Notes: generated by a model from the sequence alone, not told the origin. A DNA stretch of 64,000 bases from an uncultured Blautia sp. (GCA_900539525.1 UQCM01000005.1:1-64000), one strand, 5' to 3'. Counted from the stretch's first letter, positions 50,850 to 58,827 are shown. A program made the numbers and translations.

Positions 50850-52097
50850 ATGGAGCGAACCATATTGCATAGTGATATCAACTGCTGTTATGCAGCGATT
50901 GAGCATTTGCATCACCCGGAACTAGCCGGAAAGCCATTGGCGGTAGGAGGGGACCCGGAGTCAAGACATGGAATTGTACTGACTGCTGACTACATTGCCA
51001 AAAAACACGGTGTGAAAACAGGAATGGCTCTCTGGCAGGCGAAACAGGTTTGCCCTGACATTACATTTATTTCCCCCAGAATGGACTTGTATCTGCGTTT
51101 TTCCCGCATGGCGCATGAGATTTATTCGGAATACACCGATCTGCAGGAACCATATGGAATTGATGAAAGCTGGCTGGATGTATCAGCAAGCAGCAGTATC
51201 AAGGGTGATGGTTATAAGATTGCGGAGGAAATCAGTAACCGGATGAAGAGTGAGCTTGGTATAACCGTCAGCATAGGAGTATCCTTTGACAAGATTTATG
51301 CAAAGCTCGGTTCAGATTATAAGAAGCCGGATGCGATTACTACCATGTATAAGGACGAGTTTCGTCAGAAGGCATGGAAGCTCCCTGTATCAGATTTACT
51401 TTATGTGGGACGAAGCACTAACCAGAAGTTGTTGAAAATAGGTATAAAGACAATCGGTGATCTTGCAAGGATGGATGAACATATTCTTGTAAATCATCTT
51501 GGTAAAATGGGGAGTGTGTTGTGGGCATTTGCTAATGGCTATGATGACTCACCGGTCAGGCTGGAGGATACCCATGCTCCAATTAAATCAGTTGGTAACA
51601 GTACGACCACACCGAGAGATTTGGAAAATGACGAGGATGTGAAAATTGTTCTTTATATTCTTGCGGAGAGTGTGGCTGCAAGGATTCGGGAAAATGGATT
51701 CCGTTGCCAGGTGGTGGAAATCAGTATCAGGGATAATGAATTGTTCTCTTTTACTCGTCAGAAAAAGATAGACCATGCCACTAACATTACCAGCGAGATA
51801 GCTGCGTATGCCTACCAGATTTTTAAAGCAAGTTATGATTGGAGAAAGCCTATCAGGAGTGTAGGCGTAAGAGGTGCAGACCTAGTAACGGATAATTATT
51901 GGGAGCAGATTGATTTATTTTCCAGTGTTGAATTTCGGGAAAAGCAGATGAAAGTGGATGCAGCAGTTGATGATATTCGCAGACGGTTTGGTTTTTACAG
52001 TATTCAGAGAGGGCTCATGTTTCGGGATAAACTATTATCCGCAGTAAATGCCCGTGAGGATCATGTAGTACATCCACATGGTTACTTTAATCAGTGA
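50850..52097 (+). CDS. Y-family DNA polymerase (DinB/UmuC-like)
   Basis: 415 residues, ATG after TGGAGGTG. The catalytic acids are in HSDINCCYAAIEH (Asp9) and GIDESWLDV (about 102-110), followed by a thumb and little-finger domain (HLGKMGSVLWAFANG). These polymerases copy past DNA lesions with low fidelity. The gene is controlled by the divergent S24 repressor and is followed by a LexA-like HTH gene and a small protein, so it belongs to an ICE-borne damage-response operon. Confidence 0.9.
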   Translation: MERTILHSDINCCYAAIEHLHHPELAGKPLAVGGDPESRHGIVLTADYIAKKHGVKTGMALWQAKQVCPDITFISPRMDLYLRFSRMAHEIYSEYTDLQEPYGIDESWLDVSASSSIKGDGYKIAEEISNRMKSELGITVSIGVSFDKIYAKLGSDYKKPDAITTMYKDEFRQKAWKLPVSDLLYVGRSTNQKLLKIGIKTIGDLARMDEHILVNHLGKMGSVLWAFANGYDDSPVRLEDTHAPIKSVGNSTTTPRDLENDEDVKIVLYILAESVAARIRENGFRCQVVEISIRDNELFSFTRQKKIDHATNITSEIAAYAYQIFKASYDWRKPIRSVGVRGADLVTDNYWEQIDLFSSVEFREKQMKVDAAVDDIRRRFGFYSIQRGLMFRDKLLSAVNAREDHVVHPHGYFNQ

Positions 52098-52110
52098 GGA
52101 GTTGAACGGA

Positions 52111-52329
52111 ATGACTAATAGAACGGAACTGACAGAAAGACAGAAGCTTGTGTATGACAGCATCGTTGATTATCAAATGCAGCATGGTTACGCACCTTCC
52201 ATCAGGGAGTTATGCGTTATCTGCAATTTGACATCAACTTCAAGTGTTTATGCACATTTGAAAAAACTTGAAGAGTTAGGATATATCAGACGGCGGGAAG
52301 ATGCTCCGAGAGCAATCGCCATAGTGTAA
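52111..52329 (+). CDS. LexA DNA-binding domain without peptidase
   Basis: 72 residues from ATG 52111. LTERQKLVYDSIVDYQMQHGYAPSIRELC and YAHLKKLEELGYIRRREDAPRAI are the winged helix of LexA, complete through the wing, then it stops. The S24 domain of about 130 residues is absent, and there is no trace of it downstream. It could bind LexA-type operators constitutively without being cleavable. Confidence 0.8.
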   Translation: MTNRTELTERQKLVYDSIVDYQMQHGYAPSIRELCVICNLTSTSSVYAHLKKLEELGYIRRREDAPRAIAIV

Positions 52330-52342
52330 ACAGGAGGTAGAC

Positions 52343-52591
52343 ATGGAAAGCAGTAAAGTATATGTTGATGTGACTGCTGAGTTTTCAAAGGAAGGGGTAC
52401 TTACCCCGAAGAGCTTCCGATGGACAGATGGCAGTGTTTATGAGATACAGCGTGTTAAGGACATCCGAAGAGCTGCAAGCCTGAAGGCTGGCGGTGTGGG
52501 TATGAGATATACCTGTATTGTGAATGGTAGAGAGAGTTATCTGTATTATGAAGATAACAATATGTGGTTTATGGAGAGAGCCGGAGCATAA
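52343..52591 (+). CDS. small protein of the polymerase operon
   Basis: 82 residues, ATG after AGGAGG. A beta-rich pattern (KVYVDVTAEFSKEGVLTPKSF, VYEIQRVKDIRR, YTCIVNGRESYLYYEDN). Small proteins of this shape, DUF6504-like, often accompany Y-family polymerases in Firmicutes. It is the last gene of the damage-response operon. Biochemical role unknown. Confidence 0.65.
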   Translation: MESSKVYVDVTAEFSKEGVLTPKSFRWTDGSVYEIQRVKDIRRAASLKAGGVGMRYTCIVNGRESYLYYEDNNMWFMERAGA

Positions 52592-52768
52592 CTGATTTGT
52601 CACAAGTGACAATCAGTTGCTTCCAATAGATCAGCACAGTGGTGCAGGTGACACAGGGCAGTTGTCACATCGGAACTCTGCACCCGGAAGACTTGCAAAG
52701 GTGATTTTCCTTTCCTATGCGAGTACAAAGTTAAGTATTGATTTTGTATAGCAAAGGAGCAGACTGAA
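52591..52768 (+). other. inverted-repeat region with TGTCAC motifs
   Basis: ACTGATTTGTCAC and GTGACAATCAGT (52591-52617) are complements with one bulge. GTGACA...TGTCAC recurs at about 52649-52669, and GCAC/GTGC hairpins lie between. No gene is seen. Possible terminator for the polymerase operon or a binding region. Confidence 0.45.
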
Positions 52769-52972
52769 TTGAATAGAAAGATTGAGATTAGATGTAGAAA
52801 TGGTCATTGTAACAGGCTTTTTATGAATTATTATGTTACAGGTAACAATGTAGATTTGAATCTGGGAGGATTTGAACTTAAGTGTGAGAAGTGTAAAAGG
52901 GTTCTTCGATTGAAGCATTACACGGAACAGATGTTGATTGAGCACTCCGAGAACGGAGTATTCAGAGTATAG
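52769..52972 (+). CDS. small Com-like zinc-ribbon protein
   Basis: 67 residues, TTG start nine bases after AAAGGAG. FELKCEKCKRVLRLKHY is a CxxC knuckle like that of phage Mu Com-type regulators, with another Cys pair near the start (IRCRNGHCNRLF). Related in design to the protein at 55927. Likely nucleic-acid binding. Confidence 0.6.
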   Translation: MNRKIEIRCRNGHCNRLFMNYYVTGNNVDLNLGGFELKCEKCKRVLRLKHYTEQMLIEHSENGVFRV

Positions 52973-53039
52973 AAACAAATAACAATTAAATGATGGCACC
53001 ACCTGATAAGGGCGGCACTATTGTGTGACAGCACCACGG

Positions 53040-53092
53040 ACGCAGGGGAAAGATAACCGGTTTTGGACTGGCTTTCCTTTGCGTTCTTTTTG
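53040..53092 (+). terminator. intrinsic terminator before the first XRE of the GTPase cassette
   Basis: ACGCAGGGGAAAG pairs with CTTTCCTTTGCGT (two G-U pairs), with an inner CCGG/CTGG loop, then TTCTTTTTG. It isolates the cassette from upstream genes. Confidence 0.75.
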
Positions 53093-53181
53093 ATTGTAAA
53101 GACTGCGGTGGTAAAAAAATATTCGTCCTCAAACATTCTTGTAACTGGTTATCGCCGGAAACAAGAAAGGATGGATTGATT

Positions 53182-53505
53182 ATGTATTACGATTTAGTTG
53201 AAAGTGGAAAGAGAATTAAAAATTTGAGAAAGGAAAAAGGGTTATCACAAAATGCACTTGCAGAGACACTTGGAATTCATGTAAAGACGGTAAGCAAAGC
53301 GGAAAGAGGTATTATTGGTCTGTCAGTAGATAACTTACTTATACTAGCAGACTATTTTGATACTTCACTTGATTATCTGGTAAAGGGAACAGAATTGGAA
53401 TTATCAAATAATAAATTGATTGATATAATAGAAAAAATGAATAGTAAACAGCAAGAGGCAGCTTATACAATATTAGAAAGCATATTAAAATTCCCTAAAT
53501 TCTAA
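53182..53505 (+). CDS. XRE-family regulator A of the GTPase cassette
   Basis: 107 residues from ATG 53182, with AAAGGA upstream. HTH at about 8-62 (KEKGLSQNALAETLGIHVKTVSKAERG), then LSVDNLLILADYFDTSLDYLVKG and a helical tail. It is very similar to the XRE protein at 56253 across the whole HTH (GLSVDNL, DYLV/EYLV), so the two are paralogues flanking the cassette. Likely controls the promoter at 53514. Confidence 0.8.
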   Translation: MYYDLVESGKRIKNLRKEKGLSQNALAETLGIHVKTVSKAERGIIGLSVDNLLILADYFDTSLDYLVKGTELELSNNKLIDIIEKMNSKQQEAAYTILESILKFPKF

Positions 53506-53513
53506 AAAAGGAA

Positions 53514-53709
53514 TTGACATTTATTAAAAAAGAATGTAATTTAAATATACAACTGAAAAGCTCGTTCAGTTTCAAAGTAGATAGCTACCCGCTATCAAAA
53601 CGATCCATGCTGTGACGATATTATGGAGAAGATAGATATTGTATCTTCTTGTTCTTGCATATGAATTTATGCCCATAGCATCTTCCGATGGATTGTTATG
53701 GGCTTTTTT
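53514..53709 (+). promoter_or_regulatory. promoter and terminator-bearing leader of the GTPase-like gene
   Basis: TTGACA (53514-53519), 17 bases, TAATTT (53537-53542). The leader then forms AACTGA/TCAGTT, GATAGC/GCTATC (loop TACCC) and a terminator GCCCATA/TATGGGC followed by six T residues (53671-53709), all before the start codon at 53741. AGCTACCCGCT recurs at about 55840, downstream of the gene. A leader that ends in a terminator implies regulated antitermination. Confidence 0.65.
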
Positions 53710-53740
53710 GTTGTAATAAATTACAAGGAGGACATAAAAG

Positions 53741-55819
53741 ATGTTCAAGAAAAATTTATTGCCACATATGCATGTCATTAAGCTGATTGGCGGAACTGGA
53801 GATGGTAAAACGGAATTTTCAGTTGTATTTGCTGAACCTAGAGCTCGTAAGATATTGATTAAATGTGTTGGCAAAACAAATTCAACGGTTCGTGAAAGAA
53901 TGTTAGTTTATACGACAGCGTTGAATGGCAAGGTAATTGTTGCGGCAAGTATTAGTGAGGAAATACTGGAAAGGAAAGTATTTTCTGAGATGGTTATTAC
54001 TGCAATAGCCAAGGTAGTAAGACTTAATGGTAAAGTAGTCGCAAGCATGGTAGGTAAAGCGGAAAGTGATTTTGAAGAGGAATTGTTTGCACAGTTAAGT
54101 GAACGTAATAACACATGTGCAGTATTTAATTTCTTGACAGAGCAGCAGAAAAAGGAATTTGTAGAGAAGATTGTGGGAGTATATAGAAAGTTTCATTTTA
54201 GTGAACATGATTATGAAATCTATAATGCCACCAAAAATAACATGTCTGAGAAAGAAGCTAAAGAAAACTCGAACAAATTCTTGGGTGCATTAAAAATTGA
54301 GGTGGAGAGAATTATCTCACTTATCGACAAAGACTTCACGAACGAATTACTGGAAATTTGTGAAGAGACAAATGAGATATTGAGAGATAAATTCTTTGAA
54401 TACTTTGATGAGGAGAACATCTCGGAAGATGGTTTATATTACAAAGAGATTTCCCTAGAAGAAACAGAAGAAGACAATCGATTCATTGAGGCAATGTTTA
54501 CATCTAATAACTTGCAGGCGGGAGAGCGTTTATCATTGGAGGTGTTGTGTGGACAGATTTTTATTTATACACCAATGAACACGGCAGTACGAGATATTAT
54601 TGCTAATGATAAGAATGCCTCTCAGGTGTTTATTGATGAACATGGCGAATATACTTTTGGAATATTAGATACAAGAGGATTGTATCATACGGGGGTAGTT
54701 AATGATGATAATGCAGATTATCTGAACGAACTCATTTACCAAGGAGATACGGATGCAGTAGCAATGGTAGTGCCGCTTCAAGGTGATACAAATGAAAAAA
54801 AGATTTATGAACTGTATCGTAAGCTGTTAGAAGCGTACAAGAAACAAACGCCTTTATTTATGGTTAATAATAAGGTAGATTTGTATATTGATGCATTAAG
54901 AAAAGATGATTTTATTGACGATCCGTTTTCAGTGTCGATGGATGTGGCGAATGAGATGTCAGCTGATGAAATTATTGAGCAAGTCAATAAGAGAGTGAAT
55001 GAACTTCAAGGTGAATTGCAGGAAGCTCAGAATAAAGCGAGACGTAATTTAGAGATCGTGGCATTACCATGTTACTTAAAACGTGATGAAGGAATGAAGC
55101 ACGAAGAAGTTGTCAAAATGTACAACATTGTTAATGTTGTAAAGAGTATTTTATTACAGACAGCAGAGTTCCTTGTAAAGACATCTGTTAAAATTCCAAT
55201 TACCCTTGTTGGAGAAGAAGACGTAGATGTTGAAATAAATCGAGAAGAGTTATTAAAGAGTGTTAGAGCTCATATTCTTGAGGGTGAAACCGACAAAAAG
55301 GTGTTTGAGCCGGGAAGTAAAAATATAGGAGACAACATGGGAATCTGTCCACATGGTAACAGCTATAATGCTCTTAAGAGAAGACTTAGATATGGAGATG
55401 GATATAGTTGTAAAATTGACGAAAATTATTACTTTAATTGTAAGTCATTCACTATTGACTTCACAGGAAATTTGCGTAATTTCATCTCAGAAAACTTTAT
55501 TAATCAGACCGTTCATATGACAATGAAATTAGTGAATGGAAGATTCCCTGGGCAGAAGGAAAGTGAGTTGTTTTGGAAGCAGGTTGCCAGAAATGTTGAT
55601 GCTAAAAAATTTGTCAGCATTCTTCTCTATGACAAAGCAATGAGAGATGCAGAATTAACAGGTTTTGGATTTGGCACATATTTCCGTGGGTTCTTGAAGA
55701 ACAGCATGCCTTATTTTTATAAGGGTATGATTGATGAAAATCAGTATGTAGATGCCTTGGAAGAAGTATTGAAGGATGCTGTAAAAAAGACGATTGCGTT
55801 GAATGTAATTTACAAATAG
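53741..55819 (+). CDS. large GTPase-like protein of unknown function
   Basis: 692 residues, ATG after AAGGAGG. G1/P-loop GGTGDGKT at 17-24. G3-like ILDTRG near 308-313. G4-like NNKVD near 376-380, which points to guanine specificity. The distance from G1 to G3 (about 290 residues) is far larger than in ordinary small GTPases, so about 200 residues are inserted. The inserted part and the C-terminal half are helical (dynamin-like length), but I do not recognise a family. It is AT-rich compared with the ICE backbone and framed by two XRE genes. Role unknown; defence, membrane or partition functions are all possible. Confidence 0.65.
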   Translation: MFKKNLLPHMHVIKLIGGTGDGKTEFSVVFAEPRARKILIKCVGKTNSTVRERMLVYTTALNGKVIVAASISEEILERKVFSEMVITAIAKVVRLNGKVVASMVGKAESDFEEELFAQLSERNNTCAVFNFLTEQQKKEFVEKIVGVYRKFHFSEHDYEIYNATKNNMSEKEAKENSNKFLGALKIEVERIISLIDKDFTNELLEICEETNEILRDKFFEYFDEENISEDGLYYKEISLEETEEDNRFIEAMFTSNNLQAGERLSLEVLCGQIFIYTPMNTAVRDIIANDKNASQVFIDEHGEYTFGILDTRGLYHTGVVNDDNADYLNELIYQGDTDAVAMVVPLQGDTNEKKIYELYRKLLEAYKKQTPLFMVNNKVDLYIDALRKDDFIDDPFSVSMDVANEMSADEIIEQVNKRVNELQGELQEAQNKARRNLEIVALPCYLKRDEGMKHEEVVKMYNIVNVVKSILLQTAEFLVKTSVKIPITLVGEEDVDVEINREELLKSVRAHILEGETDKKVFEPGSKNIGDNMGICPHGNSYNALKRRLRYGDGYSCKIDENYYFNCKSFTIDFTGNLRNFISENFINQTVHMTMKLVNGRFPGQKESELFWKQVARNVDAKKFVSILLYDKAMRDAELTGFGFGTYFRGFLKNSMPYFYKGMIDENQYVDALEEVLKDAVKKTIALNVIYK

Positions 55820-55926
55820 GTTGAGCGAAGTACAGAGCTACCCGCTTTGGAAAAGGCTGTGCTAACCATTTGAGAATATTTCTAATTTTCTATGGAAGCA
55901 TAGTGCACCGTAGTTAAGGAGGAAAT

Positions 55927-56106
55927 ATGAGCAAATACAGAACTATAAGTTGTGGAATTGACCACAGAAGATTATTTGAAACTGATTCGAAAAGTGGTGT
56001 AATTGAAATTAAGTGTATGAAATGCAAAAATATTGTTCGTATTAATTTGGAAAATGATGAACAGTATTTTCCACAAATTAATATGAAAATTGCAACGAGC
56101 AAGTAG
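55927..56106 (+). CDS. small Com-like zinc protein downstream of the GTPase
   Basis: 59 residues from ATG 55927 with TAAGGAGG. IEIKCMKCKNIVRI is a CxxC knuckle of the Com type, preceded by ISCGIDHRRLF with one more Cys. It is similar in layout to the protein at 52769. Probable nucleic-acid-binding regulator, co-transcribed with the GTPase-like gene. Confidence 0.6.
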   Translation: MSKYRTISCGIDHRRLFETDSKSGVIEIKCMKCKNIVRINLENDEQYFPQINMKIATSK

Positions 56107-56132
56107 CGTAATAAGAAACTATTAACGACTAA

Positions 56133-56179
56133 GGCCGGGTAATTCATTTGCAGTATGTGAATGAACTACCTGGCTTTTT
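56133..56179 (+). terminator. intrinsic terminator ending the GTPase transcript
   Basis: GCCGGGTAATTCATT pairs with AATGAACTACCTGGC over 14 positions and is followed by five T residues. Very strong. Confidence 0.85.
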
Positions 56180-56252
56180 GCATTTATACTACAGAGAGAG
56201 TTTGTGAATCCATGAGATATCAATTAACCTTATGTAGGGAAAGAAGGTTAAT

Positions 56253-56564
56253 TTGAATTACAACACTGAATTGAGTGGAAAAAGAATAGCAGAACTTCGT
56301 AAGAAGGAAGGACTGAGTCAGGCGAATTTATCAGAGAAGATTGGCTTGCATTTGAAGACAATAAGTAAAGCAGAAAGAGGTGTGAATGGATTGTCAGTAG
56401 ATAATCTGATAGCACTTGCTGAATATTTTAGAGTTTCTTTGGAATATTTAGTGGGTATTGAGGAAAAAGAGCAGGAATCAGATTATGTAGTATCCTTGTA
56501 CAATGGATGCCCCGATGATAAAAAGCCATTATTGATAGAAGTAATGAAAGCATTTCAAAAGTAA
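56253..56564 (+). CDS. XRE-family regulator B of the GTPase cassette
   Basis: 103 residues from TTG 56253 with GAAGGTTAA upstream. HTH KKEGLSQANLSEKIGLHLKTI and SKAERGVNGLSVDNLIALAEYF, a close paralogue of the protein at 53182. The C-terminus (DYVVSLYNGCPDDKKPLLIEVMKAF) differs. Probably the second regulator of the cassette or of the right-end operon. Confidence 0.8.
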   Translation: MNYNTELSGKRIAELRKKEGLSQANLSEKIGLHLKTISKAERGVNGLSVDNLIALAEYFRVSLEYLVGIEEKEQESDYVVSLYNGCPDDKKPLLIEVMKAFQK

Positions 56565-56614
56565 ATATAGGGAGCCAATTTTGTCCCAAAAGGGAGCGTG
56601 CAAGTGCATTTTTT

Positions 56615-56675
56615 GAAGGGCTGTTTCGGTATAGAATCTAACTATGGTTGGTGACTGACCGAACAGCTTCTTTTA
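56615..56675 (+). terminator. intrinsic terminator after XRE regulator B
   Basis: GAAGGGCTGTTTCGGT pairs with ACCGAACAGCTTC, followed by TTTT. Confidence 0.8.
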
Positions 56676-56693
56676 TGTTTATGGAACAGAAGG

Positions 56694-56774
56694 TTGTCAA
56701 GTGTACGACGGTACACTAATTACAAACGAAACAATGATGTGCTCAGGAAATGCACAGATACAAGCGCTTGTATC
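56694..56774 (+). promoter_or_regulatory. promoter with operator in its spacer, plus second palindrome
   Basis: TTGTCA (56694-56699), 17 bases, TAATTA (56717-56722). The spacer is filled by AGTGTAC-gacg-GTACACT. A perfect 18-bp palindrome, GATACAAGC/GCTTGTATC, lies at 56757-56774. Both are natural repressor sites for the right-end operon that starts at 56807. Confidence 0.75.
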
Positions 56775-56806
56775 ACTAAATTTCAATTAGGAAAGGTGAT
56801 ACAAAA

Positions 56807-57208
56807 ATGAAGAACTATAACAATTTCATGAAACATGAAAATGGTAACTTGGCAGTAGGATTCATCAAATCCAGAAAAGCAGAGCATAAGGTGATGGATT
56901 TCTGTGAGAGGTTGATTGCAGCCGGAGACGAGGAGGGCTGTGAAATCTTATGCGTGGATGTGGATAGAGGCGGTAGCAGAGATGTTGACAGACCTCAGCT
57001 TGATGATATTTATAGGGCGATGGAAATGTCTATTATCAATCATCTTTTTATTAGAAACTTTGATGACATTTCAGAAGACATGGAAGATCTGGTTTCGTTC
57101 ATGCAGTTTGCGAATGACAATAAGGTGCAGATCCATGTTGTGAGTGTAGAAGCTGATAAAGAAATGCAAGAAGCATCCGAGCCTTGGGACGGAGGTGCAG
57201 GATGTTGA
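56807..57208 (+). CDS. resolvase-fold protein lacking the catalytic serine (1)
   Basis: 133 residues, ATG after AGGAAAGGTG. GFIKSRKAEHKVMDFCERL is followed by GCEILCVDVDRGGSRDVDRPQ and LDDIYRAMEMSIINHLFIRNFDDISEDMEDLVSF. This tracks the serine recombinase N-terminal domain, but the usual YxRVS strand is absent and no recombinase or DNA-binding C-terminus follows. Likely a catalytically dead oligomerisation or regulatory derivative. First gene of a tightly overlapping operon. Confidence 0.65.
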   Translation: MKNYNNFMKHENGNLAVGFIKSRKAEHKVMDFCERLIAAGDEEGCEILCVDVDRGGSRDVDRPQLDDIYRAMEMSIINHLFIRNFDDISEDMEDLVSFMQFANDNKVQIHVVSVEADKEMQEASEPWDGGAGC

Positions 57209-57390
57209 ATGGCTTTCATAATGGCGAGGTAGAGAATCTTCTCTACCTGCCGGAATATAAAATGTACCTTGCCATAGATTACGATGGTGTGAATGTTTAT
57301 GACCAGTATGAAAATTTCTATGGTAATTATCCTACGGAGGAAGAGGCAATAGAGGCTCTTGCTAGAGCAAAGAGAGAAGGTGGCTATTGA
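57202..57390 (+). CDS. unknown small protein of the right-end operon
   Basis: 62 residues from ATG 57202 (GGAGGT upstream), overlapping the previous stop. MLNGFHNGEVENLLYLPEYK, then YLAIDYDGVNVYDQYENFYGN, then a helix EEEAIEALARAKREG. A small beta-beta-alpha-like protein with no recognised family. Its stop overlaps the next start (TGATG). Confidence 0.6.
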   Translation: MLNGFHNGEVENLLYLPEYKMYLAIDYDGVNVYDQYENFYGNYPTEEEAIEALARAKREGGY

Positions 57391-57722
57391 TGAAATACGA
57401 AGGATATATGGTAGGACCAGCACTTAGGAAGCTTCGTACTGATAGGGGACTAAGTATTTTACAAGCCAGCAACTTGACCGGTTTGAGTACATCGAGCCTG
57501 AATCAGATTGAGCAGGGTGGACGTAACTTGAGTATGAAATCATTGTTCCTTTTCATGAATGCTTATGAGGTTGATGCCAACACTGTGCTTGATATTAAAG
57601 CATCATCTAATAAGGAAGATTCTATTGACTCAAGATTGGATTTGTTGCCGGATAAACAAAAAGCATATTTCAGGGAGACCTTCCTGTATATGTTGGATAA
57701 TGCAGCAACGATGATAGCATAG
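57390..57722 (+). CDS. XRE-family regulator of the right-end operon
   Basis: 110 residues from ATG 57390. HTH LRKLRTDRGLSILQASNLTG and LSTSSLNQIEQGGRNLSMKSL, then a helical C-terminus. It overlaps the previous stop by one base. A candidate repressor for the palindromes at 56700-56774. Confidence 0.78.
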   Translation: MKYEGYMVGPALRKLRTDRGLSILQASNLTGLSTSSLNQIEQGGRNLSMKSLFLFMNAYEVDANTVLDIKASSNKEDSIDSRLDLLPDKQKAYFRETFLYMLDNAATMIA

Positions 57723-57734
57723 GAGGGCAAAACT

Positions 57735-58112
57735 ATGGCGAAGAAAATAGAACCCAGATATGAGTGCATTGCCTATTTATCTGTTGAAGCTGATTTGAAT
57801 GTGGTGGACAGATTGGAAGATAAGCAGCTCAAATATATAAAAGAATATGCAAAGGCTCATAACATTAAAGTTGTAGGTGTCATGAGAAGACATGGCTTTT
57901 GTATGAATGATGTGTTTAGAAACTTTAAACAGATTGCCTTATTAATAGGAAAGAAAAGAGTTCAAGGCGTGATTGTAGCCGGAATGAAATATGTGAGTTC
58001 TGATATAGAAGATGCATATAGCAAAATAGGAATGGTCAAGGCTGTAGGCGGTCAGTTTATTACGGTGGACGAAGGTAATCTTGGAATGAATATTGTGATG
58101 GAGGAAAAGTGA
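57735..58112 (+). CDS. resolvase-fold protein lacking the catalytic serine (2)
   Basis: 125 residues, ATG after AGGAGGGC. AYLSVEADLNVVDRLEDKQ, then YIKEYAKAHNIKVVGVMRRHGF and FRNFKQIALLIGKKRVQGVIVAG follow the serine recombinase N-terminal domain. Where active enzymes have YxRVS, this has YLSVEA with Glu at the serine position. It overlaps the MazF-like gene by ATGA-type coupling and so occupies the place of an antitoxin. Confidence 0.65.
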   Translation: MAKKIEPRYECIAYLSVEADLNVVDRLEDKQLKYIKEYAKAHNIKVVGVMRRHGFCMNDVFRNFKQIALLIGKKRVQGVIVAGMKYVSSDIEDAYSKIGMVKAVGGQFITVDEGNLGMNIVMEEK

Positions 58113-58540
58113 TGGAAAAGAGAAAGAACTATGGAAAATATAAGCGTGGTGATGTTGTGTATGCTGACTTTGGGAATAAGCCTGCGGGTGTACAGGGTGG
58201 AATTAGACCTTGTGTGATTGTGAGCTGTGATGCAAGCAACCATGAAGGTGCCCCTATGGTTACAGTTTGTCCTTTGAGCAGTAAATTGAAGGATATTCCG
58301 GTACATGTGCAGATAAAACCCAATGATGTGAGAGGATACAGGTTGAAAGCAATTTCTGATTTTCTTCCGGAGGATATACAGACAGTGTCTAAGATGGCGA
58401 TAAGAGGGAAAACAGGATATATTCCGGTAGAAGCGGAAGTTATGGAACAGATTGACAGGGCACTGATTAGACAGCTTAATCTTATTCGTGCTGCAAGAAA
58501 TATGGTAATGGAGGAATTAAGCGATGGATCAGAGAACTAA
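58112..58540 (+). CDS. MazF/PemK-like toxin
   Basis: 142 residues from ATG 58112. KRGDVVYADFG, then GGIRPCVIVSCD and VTVCPLSSKL are the MazF beta-barrel core, with the conserved Arg in GGIRP and a Thr in the following strand. DFLPEDIQTVSKMAIRG and the ending IDRALIRQLNL fit the family. MazF enzymes cut mRNA. No standard MazE is adjacent; the upstream partner is the resolvase-like gene. It may be active, or a regulatory derivative. Confidence 0.83.
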   Translation: MEKRKNYGKYKRGDVVYADFGNKPAGVQGGIRPCVIVSCDASNHEGAPMVTVCPLSSKLKDIPVHVQIKPNDVRGYRLKAISDFLPEDIQTVSKMAIRGKTGYIPVEAEVMEQIDRALIRQLNLIRAARNMVMEELSDGSEN

Positions 58541-58736
58541 GAACACCAATAACAAGAGATTTGTCAGATATTCCGAAGGTGCCGAGATGTATTCAATGAG
58601 CGTGTCTAAGTTTATGCAGCTGGCAAAGGATGCTAAGGCTTGTTATAAGGTAAATCAGCTTGTTTTAGTCAATTTGGATATCATTGATGAGTATTTGGAG
58701 ACTTTTCATATTGTAGAGGAAGATTTCTACAAATAG
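58524..58736 (+). CDS. DUF6462/excisionase-like small protein (right end)
   Basis: 70 residues from ATG 58524 with GGAGGAATT upstream, overlapping the MazF-like stop. Nearly identical in its core to the protein at 2288: FVRYSEGAEMYSMSVSKFMQ, then AKDAKACYK, then EYLETFHIVEEDFYK. Its place just before the integrase makes an excisionase role the best inference. Confidence 0.78.
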   Translation: MDQRTKNTNNKRFVRYSEGAEMYSMSVSKFMQLAKDAKACYKVNQLVLVNLDIIDEYLETFHIVEEDFYK

Positions 58737-58772
58737 ATTTGAAGAAAAACGGAGAAACCTGCATGAAAATAC

Positions 58773-58801
58773 TTGACTTTTGGTAATACCAAAAGTATAA
58801 T
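58773..58801 (+). promoter_or_regulatory. integrase operon promoter with palindrome across the spacer
   Basis: TTGACT (58773-58778), 17 bases, TATAAT (58796-58801). A perfect 21-bp palindrome with arms ACTTTTGGTA and TACCAAAAGT covers 58776-58796, that is, the whole spacer. The next gene is a ribbon-helix-helix protein, the natural candidate to bind it and repress itself and the integrase. Confidence 0.85.
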
Positions 58802-58827
58802 AAGGGTAAGAAGTGAGGAGGTGCAGC

